Assembly (NCBI RefSeq): GCF_020447305.1
Contig: NZ_CP095732.1
Coordinates: forward strand, 2,388,501-2,452,500
Source: Abyssibius alkaniclasticus
GTDB taxonomy: Bacteria > Pseudomonadota > Alphaproteobacteria > Rhodobacterales > Rhodobacteraceae
Reading direction: 5' to 3'
Length of the DNA stretch: 64,000 bases
In this document: one piece after another, positions 10,924-20,382 of the stretch
Layout of the letters: every line of letters starts with the position of its first letter
How positions within the stretch are numbered: the first letter of the stretch is position 1
Notes under the pieces: model-generated
Databases searched by the model: none
What the model was told of the DNA's origin: nothing
Seen by the model: only the letters and a program-made list of their open reading frames with translations
Position numbers and translations under genes: made by a program

Positions 10924-11348
10924 TGCCGCTTCATCTGACGATAGCCGTGATCGCCGTGTTCGTGCAGGTCGCGCTGACACTTTGGGCGATTTACCGCATG
11001 GGCGTGATGCGCCTTGCCGATTTGCGCGCCTTCCGCCCCGATATGGCGGAACTGGCCGTGGGGCGGCACCGCTATTCCGATGCGGTGGCGAAGATGGAGC
11101 GGAACGCCCATAACCAGTTTGAAACCCCGCAACTGTTTTATGTCGGCGTTGCGCTTGCTGCTGCGCTGAATGCCAGCACATGGGGTCTGGCGGTGTTTGC
11201 CGTGGCCTATGCCGGGCTGCGGCTTGTGCATCGCTATATCCATGTGGGCGGCAACCGGCTGGGGCAGCGGTTCAAGATCTATGTATTCAGCCTGCTGGCA
11301 CTGGTCGGGCTGTGGGTATCATTGGCCATTGGCCTGGTTATGTCGTGA
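10923..11348 (+). CDS. MAPEG-family membrane protein
   Basis: A 141-residue integral membrane protein with about four helices (for example TIAVIAVFVQVALTLWAIY at the N-terminus and VFSLLALVGLWVSLAIGLVM at the C-terminus). The central 'VAKMERNAHNQFETPQLFYVG' stretch, split here as VAKMERNAHNQFE then TPQLFYVG, resembles the conserved ERxxxNxxE region of MAPEG proteins, which include glutathione-dependent microsomal transferases. The bacterial substrate is unknown. The ATG overlapping the guaB stop is preferred to an in-frame TTG three bases earlier. The stop overlaps the GTG start of the next gene, giving a three-gene coupled set. Confidence 0.75.
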
Positions 11349-12523
11349 CGCCGGGCGCGCGCATTGCCGCTGCGATTGCGCTGTTTGACGCGATCGAGGC
11401 GGGCGAGCCTGCCGAGCGCGCGCTCACGCGCTGGGCGCGTTCCAGCCGCTTTGCAGGCTCAAAAGACCGCGCGGCCATTCGTGATCTGGTGTTTGACGCG
11501 CTGCGCCAGAAGCGCAGCCTGGCCCATGCCGGCGGGGCCGCTGGCGGGCGCATGGTGTTTGCCGCGCATCAGCACGCAGCGGGCGAGAATGTGCAGGCGC
11601 TGTTCAGCGGCGATGGCTATGCGCCCGAACCGCTTGGCCCCGATGAGCTTGCGGCCCTGGCCAGCACAACACCCGCGCCCGACCCCGTGGCGCTCGACTA
11701 TCCCGATTTTCTGGATGCCGAGCTTCGCCGCTCGCTTGGCGACGATTTTGCGCCGGTTCTGGCGGCAATGCAGCACCGCGCGCCTGTCGATTTGCGGGTG
11801 AACCGGCTGAAAACCGGGCTGGCCGAGGCGCAGAACCTGCTGGCGCGCGAGCTTATTTTTGCCGAACCCGTGCCGGGCCTGCCCGATGCCTTGCGCGTGG
11901 TCGACAATGCCCGCGCGGTTGGCAATTCGCGCGCCTATACCTATGGCATGGTCGAATTGCAGGATGTTTCAAGCCAGATGGTTGCCCGGCTGGCCGCGCC
12001 GAAAGCGGGTGAAACCGTGCTGGATTACTGCGCAGGCGGTGGTGGCAAAACCCTTGCGCTGGCAGCCCTTATGGGCAACCAGGGCCGCCTGATTGCCCAT
12101 GATGTGAACCCCGGCCGCATGAAAGACCTGCCCGACCGTGCCCGCCGCGCGGGCGCCGAGGTTGAGATCTGGACCACCGCGCAGCTTGCCAAGGCCCCGC
12201 CCTGCACCCTTGTTCTGGCCGATGCGCCCTGTTCGGGCACCGGCGCATGGCGGCGCAACCCCGATGCGAAATGGCGGATGACACCGGCAAGCCTTGCGCG
12301 GCTCAACACAATACAGGATGAGGTGCTGCAAACCGCCAGCGGCTATGTCGCACCGGGCGGGCGGCTTGTCTATGCAACCTGCTCGTTGCTGGCCTGTGAA
12401 AACCAGGATCGGGTCGACGCGTTTCTGGCCGCCAACCCCGATTGGCAGCAGAACGACGCGCTGACCCTGACACCGCTGACAGCCGGTGACGGGTTTTTCG
12501 TGGCGGTCCTGGCGCGTCGCTGA
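11345..12523 (+). CDS. RsmB-like RNA (cytosine-5-) methyltransferase
   Basis: A 392-residue SAM-dependent rRNA m5C methyltransferase. I chose the GTG that overlaps the MAPEG stop (GTGA); the frame is open further upstream but the extra residues look like out-of-frame translation of the MAPEG gene. An N-terminal NusB-like helical region (GARIAAAIALFDAIEAGEPA...) precedes the catalytic domain. SAM-binding motif I is DYCAGGGGKTLALAAL, motif IV is DAPCSGTG and motif VI is ATCSLLACEN; the two Cys residues are the pair used by m5C enzymes. RsmB modifies C967 of 16S rRNA in E. coli; the exact target here is inferred. Confidence 0.85.
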   Translation: MTPGARIAAAIALFDAIEAGEPAERALTRWARSSRFAGSKDRAAIRDLVFDALRQKRSLAHAGGAAGGRMVFAAHQHAAGENVQALFSGDGYAPEPLGPDELAALASTTPAPDPVALDYPDFLDAELRRSLGDDFAPVLAAMQHRAPVDLRVNRLKTGLAEAQNLLARELIFAEPVPGLPDALRVVDNARAVGNSRAYTYGMVELQDVSSQMVARLAAPKAGETVLDYCAGGGGKTLALAALMGNQGRLIAHDVNPGRMKDLPDRARRAGAEVEIWTTAQLAKAPPCTLVLADAPCSGTGAWRRNPDAKWRMTPASLARLNTIQDEVLQTASGYVAPGGRLVYATCSLLACENQDRVDAFLAANPDWQQNDALTLTPLTAGDGFFVAVLARR

Positions 12524-12561
12524 CAAGCGTTCACCCCATGTGCCAGCAATCTACTGAATTG

Positions 12562-12577
12562 CTTTGATCAATCAAAG
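12562..12577. promoter_or_regulatory. Palindrome upstream of cckA
   Basis: CTTTGAT and ATCAAAG form a perfect 7-bp inverted repeat with a 2-base centre, 52 bases before the cckA start and inside its only upstream gap. It resembles an FNR/FnrL box (TTGAT-N4-ATCAA) but the spacing is 2, not 4. ATTGC and GCAAT further out extend the symmetry imperfectly. It may be an operator or the stem of a small leader hairpin. Confidence 0.35.
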
Positions 12578-12629
12578 GTTGTAGCAATTATGCCTAACGG
12601 CAATTCACGAGTGTATTCAGGGTGAGCTT

Positions 12630-14531
12630 GTGGCGGTAACGAGTCTGAACTTAAAGCAAGCATGGCAGCATCTGCGCCTTGGCCTGCAATCTGCCTCTGG
12701 CTTTGCTGTTTTGCTGCTCATTTTGCTCACAATCGCGCTTTGGCCCGAATTGCGACTGGTATTTGGCGATGTTCTTGCACTGCTCCTGCCGCTGCTGGCA
12801 GTCGCATTTGTGCTTGGCGTTGCTGCGGTTCAGGCGCGCCGCCGCGAAAAACGCGCCACCCGTTTGCCGCCGCTTGTGCTAAGCGATTCGGATGGCAACA
12901 CCCTTTGGTCGAGCCCCGGCACAGGCAGTACGGCGCGCAAGATTGCTCCCGATAATGGCCTTGGCCTAGCACCCCTGCTGCTGGCCGATGGCACGTTGCT
13001 CTGGCACCACGCGCCGCCTGCTCCGGCGGTTGCCAAAAATTCAATCCTTGATCTGATCGAACTGCTTCCCGTCGCCATTCTCAGCCTCGATAACGAGGGC
13101 AGGATCATCAGCGCAAACAGTGCGGCGCGCATATTGTTGGGCGCCGATGATCTGCGCGGCGTATTGCTGGAAGATCAGGCCGAAGGTTTGGGCCGCTCGA
13201 TGCGCGAGCGCATTGCCGAGGCCGTGGCGGGTGAAATTTCGCGGCGTTCGGAAATTGCCCGGTGCCAGCGCGACGGGCAGGAAATGTATGTGCAGATTTC
13301 GCTGATGCACGAGGCAGGCGCCGGTGGCAACCTGATCGCCGTGCTAAGCGACAAGACCGAGCTTAAAACGCTTGAAGCACAGTTTGTGCAAAGCCAGAAA
13401 ATGCAGGCCGTGGGGCAGTTGGCGGGCGGTGTTGCGCATGATTTCAACAATCTGCTGACCGCGATCAGCGGCCATGTCGACCTGCTTTTGCTGCGCCATG
13501 AAAGCGGAGACCCCGATTATGGCGACCTGATCCAGATCAGGCAGAATGCGATGCGCGCGGCAGGGCTTGTCAAGCAGCTCTTGGCGTTTTCGCGCAAGCA
13601 GACCTTGCAGCCCAAAGTGCTGAACATGATGGACACCTTGTCGGAGCTTGCGCATCTGCTCAACCGGCTTCTGGGCGAGAAGGTAACGCTCGACATAGAA
13701 TATGGCGACGCGCTTTGGCCCGTGCGCGTGGATGAGCGCCAGATGGAACAGGTGATCATGAACCTTGTGGTCAATGCGCGCGACGCCATGCCAAGCGGCG
13801 GGCAGGTCAGCATATCTTCGCAAAATGAAACGCTCGCCCAACCGCTGCGCCGCAACCGCGCGATTGTGCCGGCCGGGCGCTATGTTGTGCTGCGCGTCAC
13901 CGATACCGGCTGCGGAATTGACCCTGACAAGCTGGACAAGATCTTCGAGCCGTTCTTTACAACCAAGCGCATTGGCGAGGGCACGGGGCTTGGCCTTTCA
14001 ACGGCCTATGGCATCATCAAACAAACCGGCGGCTATATCTTTACCGACAGCACGCCCGGCAAGGGCACGAGTTTTACGATTTATCTGCCCGCGCACAGCT
14101 TCGCGCTTTCTGCCGCGCCCATGAAAGCCAGCGAACCGGCCCAGGCCAGGCCCGAAGTGATAAAGGGGCGTATATTGCTGGTCGAGGATGAGGCTGCCGT
14201 GCGTGCCTTTGCGGCACGCGCATTGCGCCTGCGTGGTTTTGATGTTGACGAGGCTGAAAGCGGCGAGGCGGCGCTGGCCATGCTCGACAGCCCCGGTGCC
14301 GAATACCAGCTCTTTATTTCCGATGTCATCATGCCGGGGCTGGACGGCCCCGGATGGGTGCGTTTGGCAAAACCCCGCTTTCCCAACACGCAAGTGGTGT
14401 TCATGTCGGGCTATGCCGAAGATGCCTTCAACGATGGCCAGCCAAGCGTGGATGGCGCCGCGTTTCTGGCCAAACCGTTTTCGCTGAAAGACCTGACATC
14501 GCTGGCCAGCGAAAAACTGGCGCAAGCCTGA
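12630..14531 (+). CDS. cckA: Hybrid sensor histidine kinase CckA
   Basis: A 633-residue membrane kinase. Two helices (residues ~24-44 and 47-68) are followed by a PAS-like domain (~138-245, [20 protein letters not shown]), the dimerisation/phosphotransfer helix with His270 ([17 protein letters not shown]), an ATPase domain with N box [12 protein letters not shown]1 DTGCGIDP and G2 [14 protein letters not shown], and a C-terminal receiver with Asp565 ([12 protein letters not shown]). This order is diagnostic of CckA, which through ChpT phosphorylates or dephosphorylates CtrA; in Rhodobacterales this relay controls motility, GTA production and release. GTG is used as start because no ATG fits. 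CtrA and SciP are encoded ~28 kb away; chpT is not in the window. Confidence 0.93.
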   Translation: MAVTSLNLKQAWQHLRLGLQSASGFAVLLLILLTIALWPELRLVFGDVLALLLPLLAVAFVLGVAAVQARRREKRATRLPPLVLSDSDGNTLWSSPGTGSTARKIAPDNGLGLAPLLLADGTLLWHHAPPAPAVAKNSILDLIELLPVAILSLDNEGRIISANSAARILLGADDLRGVLLEDQAEGLGRSMRERIAEAVAGEISRRSEIARCQRDGQEMYVQISLMHEAGAGGNLIAVLSDKTELKTLEAQFVQSQKMQAVGQLAGGVAHDFNNLLTAISGHVDLLLLRHESGDPDYGDLIQIRQNAMRAAGLVKQLLAFSRKQTLQPKVLNMMDTLSELAHLLNRLLGEKVTLDIEYGDALWPVRVDERQMEQVIMNLVVNARDAMPSGGQVSISSQNETLAQPLRRNRAIVPAGRYVVLRVTDTGCGIDPDKLDKIFEPFFTTKRIGEGTGLGLSTAYGIIKQTGGYIFTDSTPGKGTSFTIYLPAHSFALSAAPMKASEPAQARPEVIKGRILLVEDEAAVRAFAARALRLRGFDVDEAESGEAALAMLDSPGAEYQLFISDVIMPGLDGPGWVRLAKPRFPNTQVVFMSGYAEDAFNDGQPSVDGAAFLAKPFSLKDLTSLASEKLAQA

Positions 14532-14598
14532 GCGCGGCTGTTTACGATTCCTCAACGAATATGCGGAACTGTGAGTTAGCTAAAAATTATATTGCATT

Positions 14599-14613
14599 GT
14601 TCTTGCTTTGATC
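14599..14613 (+). promoter_or_regulatory. SOS (LexA) box of recA, GTTC-N7-GATC form
   Basis: GTTC TTGCTTT GATC matches exactly the SOS motif described for Rhodobacter sphaeroides recA and uvrA. It sits between a promoter-like TTGCAT (14593-14598) and CATGTT (14616-14621), spaced 17 bases, so LexA binding would block RNA polymerase. The same arrangement is found before uvrA in this window. Confidence 0.85.
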
Positions 14614-14625
14614 TCATGTTAGCAG

Positions 14626-14640
14626 GAACATAATACGAAC
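14626..14640 (+). promoter_or_regulatory. Second direct-repeat motif before recA, GAAC-N7-GAAC
   Basis: GAAC ATAATAC GAAC is the reverse complement of the general alphaproteobacterial SOS box (GTTC-N7-GTTC). It lies 27 bases (centre to centre) downstream of the first box and 50 bases before the ATG, probably in the transcribed leader. A motif of this form is also known near R. sphaeroides recA, where the GATC-type box was the one reported to drive induction. Confidence 0.7.
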
Positions 14641-14689
14641 AAACCCTCCGATTGCCCGTTCGGGCGAGATATGGAATAAGAGGTAAATC

Positions 14690-15766
14690 ATGGCGCAATC
14701 CGTGCTGGATCTTGGCGAAAGGCGACAAATGGACAAGGAAAAGGCGCTCGAATCCGCGCTCTCACAGATTGAGCGGAGCTTCGGCAAAGGCTCTATCATG
14801 CGACTGGGCGCAAACAGCCCTGTTATGGATATTGCAGCAATTTCAACAGGTTCCATTGGTCTGGATATTGCGCTTGGCATTGGTGGCCTGCCGCGCGGCC
14901 GGATTATTGAAATTTATGGCCCGGAAAGTTCGGGCAAGACCACGCTTGCGCTGCATGTGCTGGCTGAAGAGCAGAAAAACGGCGGCATCTGCGCCTTTGT
15001 CGATGCGGAACACGCGCTCGACCCGCAATATGCCAAGAAACTGGGCGTCAACCTCGATGAATTGCTGATCAGCCAGCCCGATGCGGGTGAGCAGGCGCTG
15101 GAAATTACCGAAACGCTGGTGCGTTCGGGTGCGGTTTCGGTCGTGGTTGTCGATTCGGTGGCCGCGCTTACCCCGAAATCCGAGCTTGAGGGCGATATGG
15201 GCGACCATCAGGTCGGCGCACAGGCCCGGTTGATGAGCCAGGCCATGCGCAAGCTGACCGCCGCAATCAGCCGCTCCAAATGCATGGTCATTTTCATCAA
15301 CCAGATTCGCATGAAAATCGGCGTGATGTTTGGCAGCCCCGAAACGACGTCGGGTGGCAATGCGCTGAAATTCTATGCCTCGGTGCGCTTGGATATTCGC
15401 CGCATCGGCTCGCTGAAAGACCGTGACGAGGTTGTGGGCAATGCCACGCGCGTGAAGGTCGTTAAAAACAAGGTCGCGCCCCCGTTCAAGCAGGTGGAAT
15501 TTGACATCATGTATGGCGAGGGCATTTCCAAACGCGGTGAACTGATCGACCTTGGCATCAAGGCCGGGCTGGTTGAAAAGTCGGGCTCGTGGTTTTCCTA
15601 TGGCGATGTGCGCATCGGGCAGGGGCGCGAGAATGCCAAGACCTTCCTGAAGGAAAATGTCGAAATTGCCACCGAGCTGGAAGACAAGATCCGTGCCGCC
15701 AACGGGTTGGATTTTGAAATGCTGGCCGGCCCCGATGACACTGATGATGTGATCGTCGACGATTGA
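14690..15766 (+). CDS. recA: Recombinase RecA
   Basis: A 358-residue DNA strand-exchange protein and LexA co-protease. Walker [10 protein letters not shown] begins at residue ~77; the '[17 protein letters not shown]' and '[20 protein letters not shown]' segments, loop L1/L2 regions ('[18 protein letters not shown]', '[18 protein letters not shown]') and the acidic C-terminal tail ([10 protein letters not shown]) are all typical. Length matches alphaproteobacterial RecA. The ATG follows AGAGGT. Damage-inducible control is expected from the two boxes upstream, and a strong terminator follows. Confidence 0.99.
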   Translation: MAQSVLDLGERRQMDKEKALESALSQIERSFGKGSIMRLGANSPVMDIAAISTGSIGLDIALGIGGLPRGRIIEIYGPESSGKTTLALHVLAEEQKNGGICAFVDAEHALDPQYAKKLGVNLDELLISQPDAGEQALEITETLVRSGAVSVVVVDSVAALTPKSELEGDMGDHQVGAQARLMSQAMRKLTAAISRSKCMVIFINQIRMKIGVMFGSPETTSGGNALKFYASVRLDIRRIGSLKDRDEVVGNATRVKVVKNKVAPPFKQVEFDIMYGEGISKRGELIDLGIKAGLVEKSGSWFSYGDVRIGQGRENAKTFLKENVEIATELEDKIRAANGLDFEMLAGPDDTDDVIVDD

Positions 15767-15783
15767 GCGCCGGAATCCATGCC

Positions 15784-15810
15784 AAAAGGCCATCCATGCG
15801 GTGGCCTTTT
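15784..15810 (+). terminator. Intrinsic terminator of recA
   Basis: AAAAGGCCA and TGGCCTTTT form a perfect 9-bp stem around a 9-base loop, with the T-rich arm as the U-tract, 17 bases after the stop codon. Confidence 0.8.
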
Positions 15811-15893
15811 CGCGTTTAGTGCGGGCCAGCCCATAGACAGTGCCGCGCGCAAAAGCTATTTCCACTATAAATAACCGATTTGGTGGAAGAAAC

Positions 15894-18551
15894 ATGGTCA
15901 CGCTCAACGACATCCGCAGCAAGTTTACCGAGTATTTCGAGAGCAACGGGCACAGCCATGTTGCAAGCTCGCCGCTCGTGCCGCGCAACGACCCGACGCT
16001 GATGTTCACCAATGCCGGCATGGTGCAGTTCAAGAATGTCTTTACCGGGCTAGAGACGCGCGACTATTCGCGCGCCGTGACCAGCCAGAAATGTGTGCGC
16101 GCGGGCGGCAAGCATAACGATCTTGATAATGTCGGCTATACCGCGCGCCACCATACGTTCTTTGAAATGCTCGGCAATTTCAGCTTTGGCGACTATTTCA
16201 AGGATGAGGCGATTCCGCTGGCCTGGAACCTGCTGACCAGGGAATACGGCATCGACAAAGACAGGCTTCTGGTCACGGTCTATCATACCGATGACGAGGC
16301 GGCCGCCCTGTGGAAAAAGGTTGCTGGCCTGCCCGAAGAGCGGATCATCCGCATCGCCACGAATGACAATTTCTGGATGATGGGCGCAACCGGCCCCTGC
16401 GGGCCGTGTTCCGAGATTTTCTATGATCACGGCGATACGATCCCCGGCGGCCCGCCGGGCAGCCCGGATGAGGATGGCGACCGTTTCATCGAAATCTGGA
16501 ACCTTGTGTTCATGCAGTTTGAGCAACATGCCGATGAAAGCCGCACGGCCTTGCCGCGCCCGTCGATTGACACGGGCATGGGGCTGGAACGCTTTGGCGC
16601 GCTTTTGCAGGGCAAGCACGACAATTACGACACCGACCTGATGCGCAGTCTGATCGAGGCATCGGCCAATGCCACCAATTCCGACCCTGACGGGGCGGGC
16701 AATATCCACCATCGGGTGATCGCCGATCACTTGCGCTCCACCTCGTTTCTCATTGCCGATGGCGTTCTGCCCAGCAACGAGGGCCGCGGCTATGTGTTGC
16801 GCCGCATCATGCGCCGCGCCATGCGCCATGCGCATTTGCTGGGCGCAAAAGACCCGGTCATGCACCGATTGGTTGGCGCGCTTGTCGCGCAGATGGGGCA
16901 GGCCTTTCCTGAACTCGGGCGCGCCCGTGCGATGATCGAGGAAACGCTGAAGCTCGAAGAAACCCGCTTCAAAACCACGCTCGACCGCGGTTTGCGCCTG
17001 CTGGATGCCGAGCTTGAAGGCATGGCTGAAGGCGCGCCGCTGGCTGGTGAAACCGCCTTCAAACTTTACGACACCTACGGCTTTCCGCTTGACCTTACGC
17101 AAGATGCGCTGCGCGAAAAGGGCCGCAGTGTCGATACCGGCGGCTTTGATGCGGCTATGGCCAACCAAAAGGCAATGGCGCGGGCCGCCTGGGCGGGCTC
17201 GGGCGAGGCGGCGGATGAAAACATCTGGTTCGATATTGCCGAAAATCACGGCCATACCGAGTTTCTGGGCTATGACACCGAAGATGCCGAAGGCGCGGTT
17301 TTGGCAATTGTATGCGATGGCAACGCAACGGCCGCAGCCCAAATGGGTGACAAGGTGCAGATCGTGGTCAACCAAACCCCGTTTTACGCTGAAAGCGGCG
17401 GGCAGGTGGGCGATGCGGGCCTGCTGCGCACCGATACGGGCGCGGTGCAAGTGTCTGATGTGCGCAAAAAGGCTGGCGTTTTTGTGCATATCGGCGAGGT
17501 GATCGAAGGCACCATCAAAACCGGCGATGCAGCCCGCCTGCATGTTGATCACGCACGCCGCACGGCCATTCGCGCCAACCATTCCGCCACGCATTTGCTG
17601 CATGAGGCGCTGCGCAGCGTTTTGGGTGAGCATGTGGCGCAGCGCGGCTCGCTCAACGATGATGCGCGGCTGCGGTTTGACTTTTCCCACGCCAGGGCAA
17701 TGGATGCCGATGAGCTGGCGCGTGTAGAGGTTGAGGTGAACGAATATATCCGCCAGAACAGCCCGGTTGAAACCCGTGTGATGACCCCGGATGAGGCCGA
17801 GGCCCTGGGCGCGCGCGCCCTGTTTGGCGAGAAATATGGCGACGAGGTGCGCGTTGTGTCGATGGGCAAGAAGCCGGGTTCCGGCCTTGGCGCGGGCCGC
17901 GACACCTATTCGCTGGAGCTTTGCGGCGGCACCCATGTCACGCGCACGGGCGATATTGGCGCCTTCAAGCTGCTTGGTGAAAGCGCCACGGCCGCCGGTG
18001 TGCGCCGCATCGAGGCGCTGACGGGTGCTGGCGCCACCACGCATATTGCCTGCCAGATTGCAGCGCTTGGCGCGGCCTCTGAGCAGATCAAGGCCAAGCC
18101 CGAGGATCTGGCCGCGCGTATTACCGCGCTTTTGGCTGAACGCAAGGCATTGCAGGCTGAGCTTGCCGAAACCCGCCGCAAACTGGCGCTTGGCGGGGCG
18201 GGCGGGGCTGCGCCTGTGGCCGAGGTCAACGGCATCCGCCTGTTGTCGCAGGTGGTTACAGGCGTTTCGGCCAAGGATTTGCGCGAAATGATGAACGAGC
18301 AAAAGGCCAGCCACGGCAGTGGTGTGGTCATCATGGTGGCCGATACCGACGGCAAGGCCGCCGTCGCGGTTTCGGTCAGCCCCGACCTGACGAACCGTGT
18401 CAGCGCGGTTGATCTGGTGCGCGCCGCCGCTGCCGAACTTGGCGGGCAGGGGGGCGGTGGCCGCCCGGAAATGGCACAGGCCGGTGGCAATGACCCAAGC
18501 CGTGCTGATGCCGCAATCGCAACTGTAACGAAAATGCTGGAGGCATTATGA
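15894..18551 (+). CDS. alaS: Alanyl-tRNA synthetase
   Basis: An 885-residue class II enzyme that charges tRNA-Ala. The ATG beginning [15 protein letters not shown] is preferred, with GGTGGAAG 5-11 bases upstream; the frame is open earlier but without a ribosome site. Motifs: class II motif 1 region [19 protein letters not shown], the 'GPCGPCSEI' segment, editing-domain HxxxH ([12 protein letters not shown]) and CGGTHV zinc/editing site, and the C-terminal Gly-rich '[16 protein letters not shown]' of the C-Ala domain. Length agrees with E. coli AlaRS (876). Its stop codon overlaps the start of the following DUF1330-like gene. Confidence 0.98.
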   Translation: MVTLNDIRSKFTEYFESNGHSHVASSPLVPRNDPTLMFTNAGMVQFKNVFTGLETRDYSRAVTSQKCVRAGGKHNDLDNVGYTARHHTFFEMLGNFSFGDYFKDEAIPLAWNLLTREYGIDKDRLLVTVYHTDDEAAALWKKVAGLPEERIIRIATNDNFWMMGATGPCGPCSEIFYDHGDTIPGGPPGSPDEDGDRFIEIWNLVFMQFEQHADESRTALPRPSIDTGMGLERFGALLQGKHDNYDTDLMRSLIEASANATNSDPDGAGNIHHRVIADHLRSTSFLIADGVLPSNEGRGYVLRRIMRRAMRHAHLLGAKDPVMHRLVGALVAQMGQAFPELGRARAMIEETLKLEETRFKTTLDRGLRLLDAELEGMAEGAPLAGETAFKLYDTYGFPLDLTQDALREKGRSVDTGGFDAAMANQKAMARAAWAGSGEAADENIWFDIAENHGHTEFLGYDTEDAEGAVLAIVCDGNATAAAQMGDKVQIVVNQTPFYAESGGQVGDAGLLRTDTGAVQVSDVRKKAGVFVHIGEVIEGTIKTGDAARLHVDHARRTAIRANHSATHLLHEALRSVLGEHVAQRGSLNDDARLRFDFSHARAMDADELARVEVEVNEYIRQNSPVETRVMTPDEAEALGARALFGEKYGDEVRVVSMGKKPGSGLGAGRDTYSLELCGGTHVTRTGDIGAFKLLGESATAAGVRRIEALTGAGATTHIACQIAALGAASEQIKAKPEDLAARITALLAERKALQAELAETRRKLALGGAGGAAPVAEVNGIRLLSQVVTGVSAKDLREMMNEQKASHGSGVVIMVADTDGKAAVAVSVSPDLTNRVSAVDLVRAAAAELGGQGGGGRPEMAQAGGNDPSRADAAIATVTKMLEAL

Positions 18552-18835
18552 AACAGGGCTATATCATCGCGCGGATTGATGTGCATGACGCGGAAACCTA
18601 CGCGAAGTATACCGCGCAATCCCCTATTGTTGCTGCACAATTCGGCGGCGAGTTTATTGTGCGCGGTGGCCAGTGCGAACAGGCCGAAGGCGCGGGCCGC
18701 GCGCGCCAGGTCGTCATCCGCTTCCCAAGCTATGCCCGCGCGGTGGAGTTTTACCAAAGCCCCGAATATCAGGCGATTCTGCCGCTGGCGCTTGCCGGGT
18801 CCAACCGCGAACTCGTTATCGTTGAAGGAGCCTGA
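18548..18835 (+). CDS. DUF1330-like small protein, copy 1
   Basis: A 95-residue protein of the ferredoxin-like alpha/beta-barrel type. The pattern '[27 protein letters not shown]' and '[22 protein letters not shown]' matches the DUF1330 family, small dimeric proteins of unknown function related to antibiotic-biosynthesis monooxygenases. The ATG overlaps the alaS stop (ATGA), so it is translated from the same message. It lies one base before a second copy with the same layout but low identity. No catalytic residues can be named. Confidence 0.75.
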   Translation: MKQGYIIARIDVHDAETYAKYTAQSPIVAAQFGGEFIVRGGQCEQAEGAGRARQVVIRFPSYARAVEFYQSPEYQAILPLALAGSNRELVIVEGA

Positions 18836-18836
18836 A

Positions 18837-19121
18837 ATGCCCGCTTACTGGATTGCGCATGTCACCGTAACCAACCCCGAAGCCTATGGCCAATATGCCA
18901 GCCGCGCGACCGAGGCAATTGCCGCGCATGGGGGCACGTTTCTGGCCCGTTCGGGGCGCTACAAACAATTGGAGGGCAAAGACCGTGCGCGCAATGTTGT
19001 CGCGGTGTTTCCAACCTTCGAGGCGGCCATCGCCTGCTATGATTCGGCTGAATACCAGCACGCCATGAGCTTTGCCAAAGGTGCCGCCGAGCGCGATTTG
19101 ATGGTGGTTGAGGGCGTTTGA
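18837..19121 (+). CDS. DUF1330-like small protein, copy 2
   Basis: A 94-residue paralogue of the preceding gene. It shows the same landmarks: N-terminal 'WIAHVTVTNPEAYGQYASRA', 'HGGTFLARSGRYKQLEGK', 'NVVAVFPTFEAAIACYDSAEYQ' and C-terminal 'ERDLMVVEGV' (copy 1 ends '[10 protein letters not shown]'). The two stop and start codons are one base apart, with a GAAGGAG ribosome site inside the end of copy 1. A tandem pair could act as a heterodimer; that is inference only. No function is known to me for either. Confidence 0.75.
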   Translation: MPAYWIAHVTVTNPEAYGQYASRATEAIAAHGGTFLARSGRYKQLEGKDRARNVVAVFPTFEAAIACYDSAEYQHAMSFAKGAAERDLMVVEGV

Positions 19122-19251
19122 ACATGTGCCGGTGAAGCCCGTGCCGCGACGTTTTTGCCCCGAAAATGCCCCGGACCTAAACAATCAGTGCGCGGTCGGT
19201 CATGCCGCTCCTTGCGCCGTTCTGGTTTATGCGCGCAACGTCAACCAAACA

Positions 19252-20262
19252 TCAAAGCTTTGCCGCCGCGAAGGTTTTGTAGTCGGAGCCATAATTCCTT
19301 GCGTAACCATTGACGCCCTTGAGGCCTGAAAAGCTGCTTGCATTCTGGTGGTCGAAGCTTGCGTTTTTCAAACGACGGTCCAGCTCGTCAAGGTCGAGTT
19401 GAACCGACAGGAACGCCGATGATTTTTTGCGCAGCTCCTGAATGCAATCATCAACCGGCCCGCCCTTTTGTGCCTTTTGCAGATCTTTCAGCATTCCGGC
19501 AAAGGCCGAAACGGCCTTTTCCGCTGCGCCCGTCAAATGTTCCATCGTCGCACCTACATTGCCGTATTCAACATCCAACTTCTTGTCTTTATTGGCCTTG
19601 CGCGCTTTTTTCAGCTCGGCTGCGGCGGTTTTTCCGCTTTTTTGAAAGACCTTGCAGTAACCTTCAAGCGAAATGGCCAGTCGCACATAATCTGTAAGCG
19701 CATCGATGCTTACATTCGGCTCTTTTGGCAAAGCCATTTCACCATTTTTGAGCTTGTCCATCACATTGTAGCTTTTGGCAAAGGCCATATAGCTGGAAAG
19801 CGTCTGCTCGGCATAAGTTTTGATAGCGGCGTAATGCGCAGAAACTTTTTTGAGCGCGTTCAATTCATCCTCGTTATTGATTGCGACGATAAATTGTTTG
19901 GCGGCCGAAGCGAGTTTCGAAATCGGTTCCATGTTTGTTTTCAGTTTCTTGCTGAAATCTTCGAAGCCGTTGCTGTCTTTGATATTGTGCGAGTCCTTGA
20001 AAATTCTGGCAATCGCGCCTGCCGCTTCTGCGCTGAGCTTGCCCATTGCAAGGGTGCTTTTCAGTGCCGGTGTCAGCGTCTTTGCGTCGATATCCGTGAT
20101 CCCGGCCTTGGCCAGTTTGGCGTCGATGTCTTTTGAGTCCCCCAGCGCGACCTTGGTGCGCTCAATCAGGTTTCGAACCCCCTTGTCGACATCGCCAAGC
20201 TTCGTAAGCCCCGCCGTGATGTTTACCATGCGCGGGTCTTTGGGCGACAATTTTGTGGCCAT
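19252..20262 (-). CDS. Orphan lysine-rich helical protein of unknown function
   Basis: I do not recognise this 336-residue protein. It has no signal peptide and no clear membrane helix; it is rich in Lys, Ala, Asp and Ser and looks almost wholly alpha-helical, with coiled-coil-like stretches (for example SGKTAAAELKKARKANKDKK and DLDELDRRLKNASFDHQN). Its A+T content is visibly higher than that of alaS and icd on either side, a hint of acquired DNA. The gene stands alone between a tandem DUF1330-like pair and the icd terminator. The ATG is supported by a weak TGGAA site, which lies inside a long inverted repeat described separately. Confidence 0.7.
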   Translation of the reverse strand: MATKLSPKDPRMVNITAGLTKLGDVDKGVRNLIERTKVALGDSKDIDAKLAKAGITDIDAKTLTPALKSTLAMGKLSAEAAGAIARIFKDSHNIKDSNGFEDFSKKLKTNMEPISKLASAAKQFIVAINNEDELNALKKVSAHYAAIKTYAEQTLSSYMAFAKSYNVMDKLKNGEMALPKEPNVSIDALTDYVRLAISLEGYCKVFQKSGKTAAAELKKARKANKDKKLDVEYGNVGATMEHLTGAAEKAVSAFAGMLKDLQKAQKGGPVDDCIQELRKKSSAFLSVQLDLDELDRRLKNASFDHQNASSFSGLKGVNGYARNYGSDYKTFAAAKL

Positions 20263-20340
20263 TTTTCAATTCCAATGGAAAGCAGACTCAGCAATCTGCG
20301 GCGCAACCCTAGCACGCTTCGCAGCATTGGAACTGAAAAA
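20262..20340 (-). promoter_or_regulatory. Long inverted repeat covering the start region of the orphan gene
   Basis: TTTTTCAATTCCAATG (20262-20277) and CATTGGAACTGAAAAA (20325-20340) are inverted copies matching at 15 of 16 positions, separated by 47 bases. In a minus-strand transcript that includes both arms, the downstream arm holds the weak ribosome site and abuts the ATG, so it would be hidden in a stem. The upstream arm coincides with the U-tract of the icd terminator. If transcription begins between the arms (a TAGGGT element lies there), the repeat would instead be a DNA operator. Confidence 0.5.
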
Positions 20341-20363
20341 GTGCCCCGCTGGTCGCGAGGCAC
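20336..20363 (-). terminator. Intrinsic terminator of icd
   Basis: On the minus strand GTGCC and GGCAC (extendable by CGC/GCG with one wobble) enclose a short loop and are followed directly by TTTTT. It lies about 20 bases after the icd stop codon. Confidence 0.75.
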
Positions 20364-20382
20364 CGTTTCGTTTTTCCCGTTT

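Noticed and set aside
12562-12577. FNR/FnrL box before cckA
   Set aside because: The half-sites are right but the spacer is 2 bases instead of 4, so it was listed only as a palindrome.
16050-18314. Very long minus-strand frame opposite alaS
   Set aside because: It is a shadow of a GC-rich coding gene; the plus strand encodes complete alanyl-tRNA synthetase and the minus frame has no recognisable domain or ribosome site.
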